Source: an uncultured Colwellia sp. (GTDB taxonomy: Bacteria; Pseudomonadota; Gammaproteobacteria; Enterobacterales; Alteromonadaceae). Taken from it: a stretch of DNA of 64,000 nt. The notes under the pieces are model-generated. The model ran no database searches, had not been told where the DNA came from, and saw only the letters and a program-made list of their open reading frames with translations. The stretch spans positions 1-64,000 of the forward strand of contig CAJXWZ010000018.1 in the NCBI GenBank assembly GCA_913062815.1, in the 5' to 3' direction. Of this stretch, positions 63,361-64,000 are shown piece after piece. Numbering within the stretch: the first letter of the stretch is position 1; every line of letters starts with the position of its first letter. The position numbers and the translations under genes are program-made.

Positions 63361-64000
63361 ATGACGTTTTCATTCAAGCACTTCATCTGTTTGTTTTTTT
63401 TATTAGCCTTCAGCTTATATAAGGCTAATGCGACAGATATTATCCGTTATGTCGATTCTAAAACTCACCCTGACCCTAAACAAAGCTATTTTGTCGATCT
63501 GTTAACTTTAGCCCTTGAAGCCAGCAAAACAGAATTCGGAGATTATCAATTGCGACCTGAAGCCATTGAAATGGCGCAAGAAAGAACTTCTTGGATGTTA
63601 GAACGTAATGAATTTATCGATTTAACCTGGCGTATGACTTCAAAGGATTTAGAAACAAAGCTACAAGCGATTTATTTCCCTATTTTAAAAGGGTTAATGG
63701 GATATAGAATATTTATTATTAGAAGGGAGGATAGCCACAATTACAAAAGCGACATTTCGCTAAATGATTTGAAACGAATACATTCAGGCCAAGGTCATAA
63801 TTGGCCAGATACCGAAATTTTACTCAGTAATGGTTTTAACGTAACGAGAGGATATGATATCTACTTGCTAGACATGTTGAAAAAATCTCGCTTCGATTAT
63901 TATCCCAGAGCCTTACATGAGCCTTGGTTTGAAATAGAAAATGAACCACAATTGACCGTTGAAAGCAATTTGATGCTCAAATACCCCGCTCCTATTTTCT
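63361..64000 (+). CDS. Periplasmic solute-binding-like protein (cut by the window end)
   Basis: The first 213 codons, open to the end of the window. A signal peptide (residues about 8-25, cleavage near NA) is followed by IIRYVDSKTHPDPKQSYFVDLLTLALEAS, then ISLNDLKRIHSGQG and LDMLKKSRFDYYPRALHEPW. This resembles type-3 amino-acid-binding periplasmic proteins. Because many in this group have no transporter partner, it may be a sensor. The 3' end is not visible. Confidence 0.7.
   Translation, partial: MTFSFKHFICLFFLLAFSLYKANATDIIRYVDSKTHPDPKQSYFVDLLTLALEASKTEFGDYQLRPEAIEMAQERTSWMLERNEFIDLTWRMTSKDLETKLQAIYFPILKGLMGYRIFIIRREDSHNYKSDISLNDLKRIHSGQGHNWPDTEILLSNGFNVTRGYDIYLLDMLKKSRFDYYPRALHEPWFEIENEPQLTVESNLMLKYPAPIF

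Noticed and set aside
1-64000. CRISPR array
   Set aside because: I saw no regularly spaced direct repeats with unique spacers and no cas genes.

Overview
The window is 64 kb of a low-GC gammaproteobacterial chromosome. Gene content points to a marine member of the Alteromonadales, probably Colwellia-like. Signs are SrkA/DsbA, YihI, a rarD-yigI-recQ cluster, DUF3630 beside DUF523, a VF530-family protein and the HutF/HutG histidine branch. Genus and family are inference from gene content and base composition.

Positions 1-2000 hold small chromosomal genes: a VOC protein, an NTF2-like secreted protein with a frameshifted tail, a zinc nucleoside deaminase and an unknown secreted protein.

Positions 2009-23845 form a genomic island of about 21.8 kb. 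It lies between a 51-bp remnant of a tRNA-His 3' half and an intact tRNA-His gene (48 of 51 bases identical). The island carries a 962-aa family-B DNA polymerase with exonuclease and polymerase motifs plus a KTRG motif, which fits piPolB, the primer-independent polymerase that defines pipolins. The polymerase is preceded by a tyrosine recombinase, an AlpA-like protein and a small unknown gene. The left arm is a defence region. One minus-strand operon of six genes encodes a MvaI/BcnI-type restriction endonuclease, a nucleotidyltransferase-like protein, a DUF262 (DGQQR) protein, a membrane protein, a 292-aa unknown and a SIR2-like protein. Beside it, on the plus strand, are a C5-cytosine methyltransferase and an HNH nuclease that shares its N-terminal domain with the MvaI-type enzyme. 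The right arm has a second tyrosine recombinase, a DUF2787 gene, ParA-like and ribbon-helix-helix-like genes with a 28-bp perfect palindrome upstream, and NYN and HNH proteins next to the tRNA. Imperfect direct repeats at 11.18 and 17.49 kb bracket the polymerase module, so the island may be composite.

Positions 24-64 kb are ordinary chromosome. They include a TorF-like porin, a chemoreceptor with a duplicated sensor domain, DUF1285, a DksA-like protein, DUF2489 and YihI. They are followed by PurU, a peroxiredoxin-glutaredoxin fusion, HutG and HutF, CcoG, SrkA and DsbA. Further on are a propeller protein with a SHOCT tail, a tandem-OB SSB-like protein, a YfiR-histidine kinase fusion, RarD, a YigI-like thioesterase, RecQ, cytochrome c and a diguanylate cyclase. 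The right end has a DUF885 peptidase, TesB, an MscS channel, an acyltransferase, ProB, ProA and a YegD-like Hsp70. A c-di-GMP-I (GEMM) aptamer lies at about 52.9 kb on the minus strand with no conventional gene downstream; it points into the antisense of the DUF885 gene.

The main points of interest are the pipolin with its defence cargo, the two restriction nucleases sharing one domain, the terminator just upstream of the polymerase, and the orphan riboswitch.
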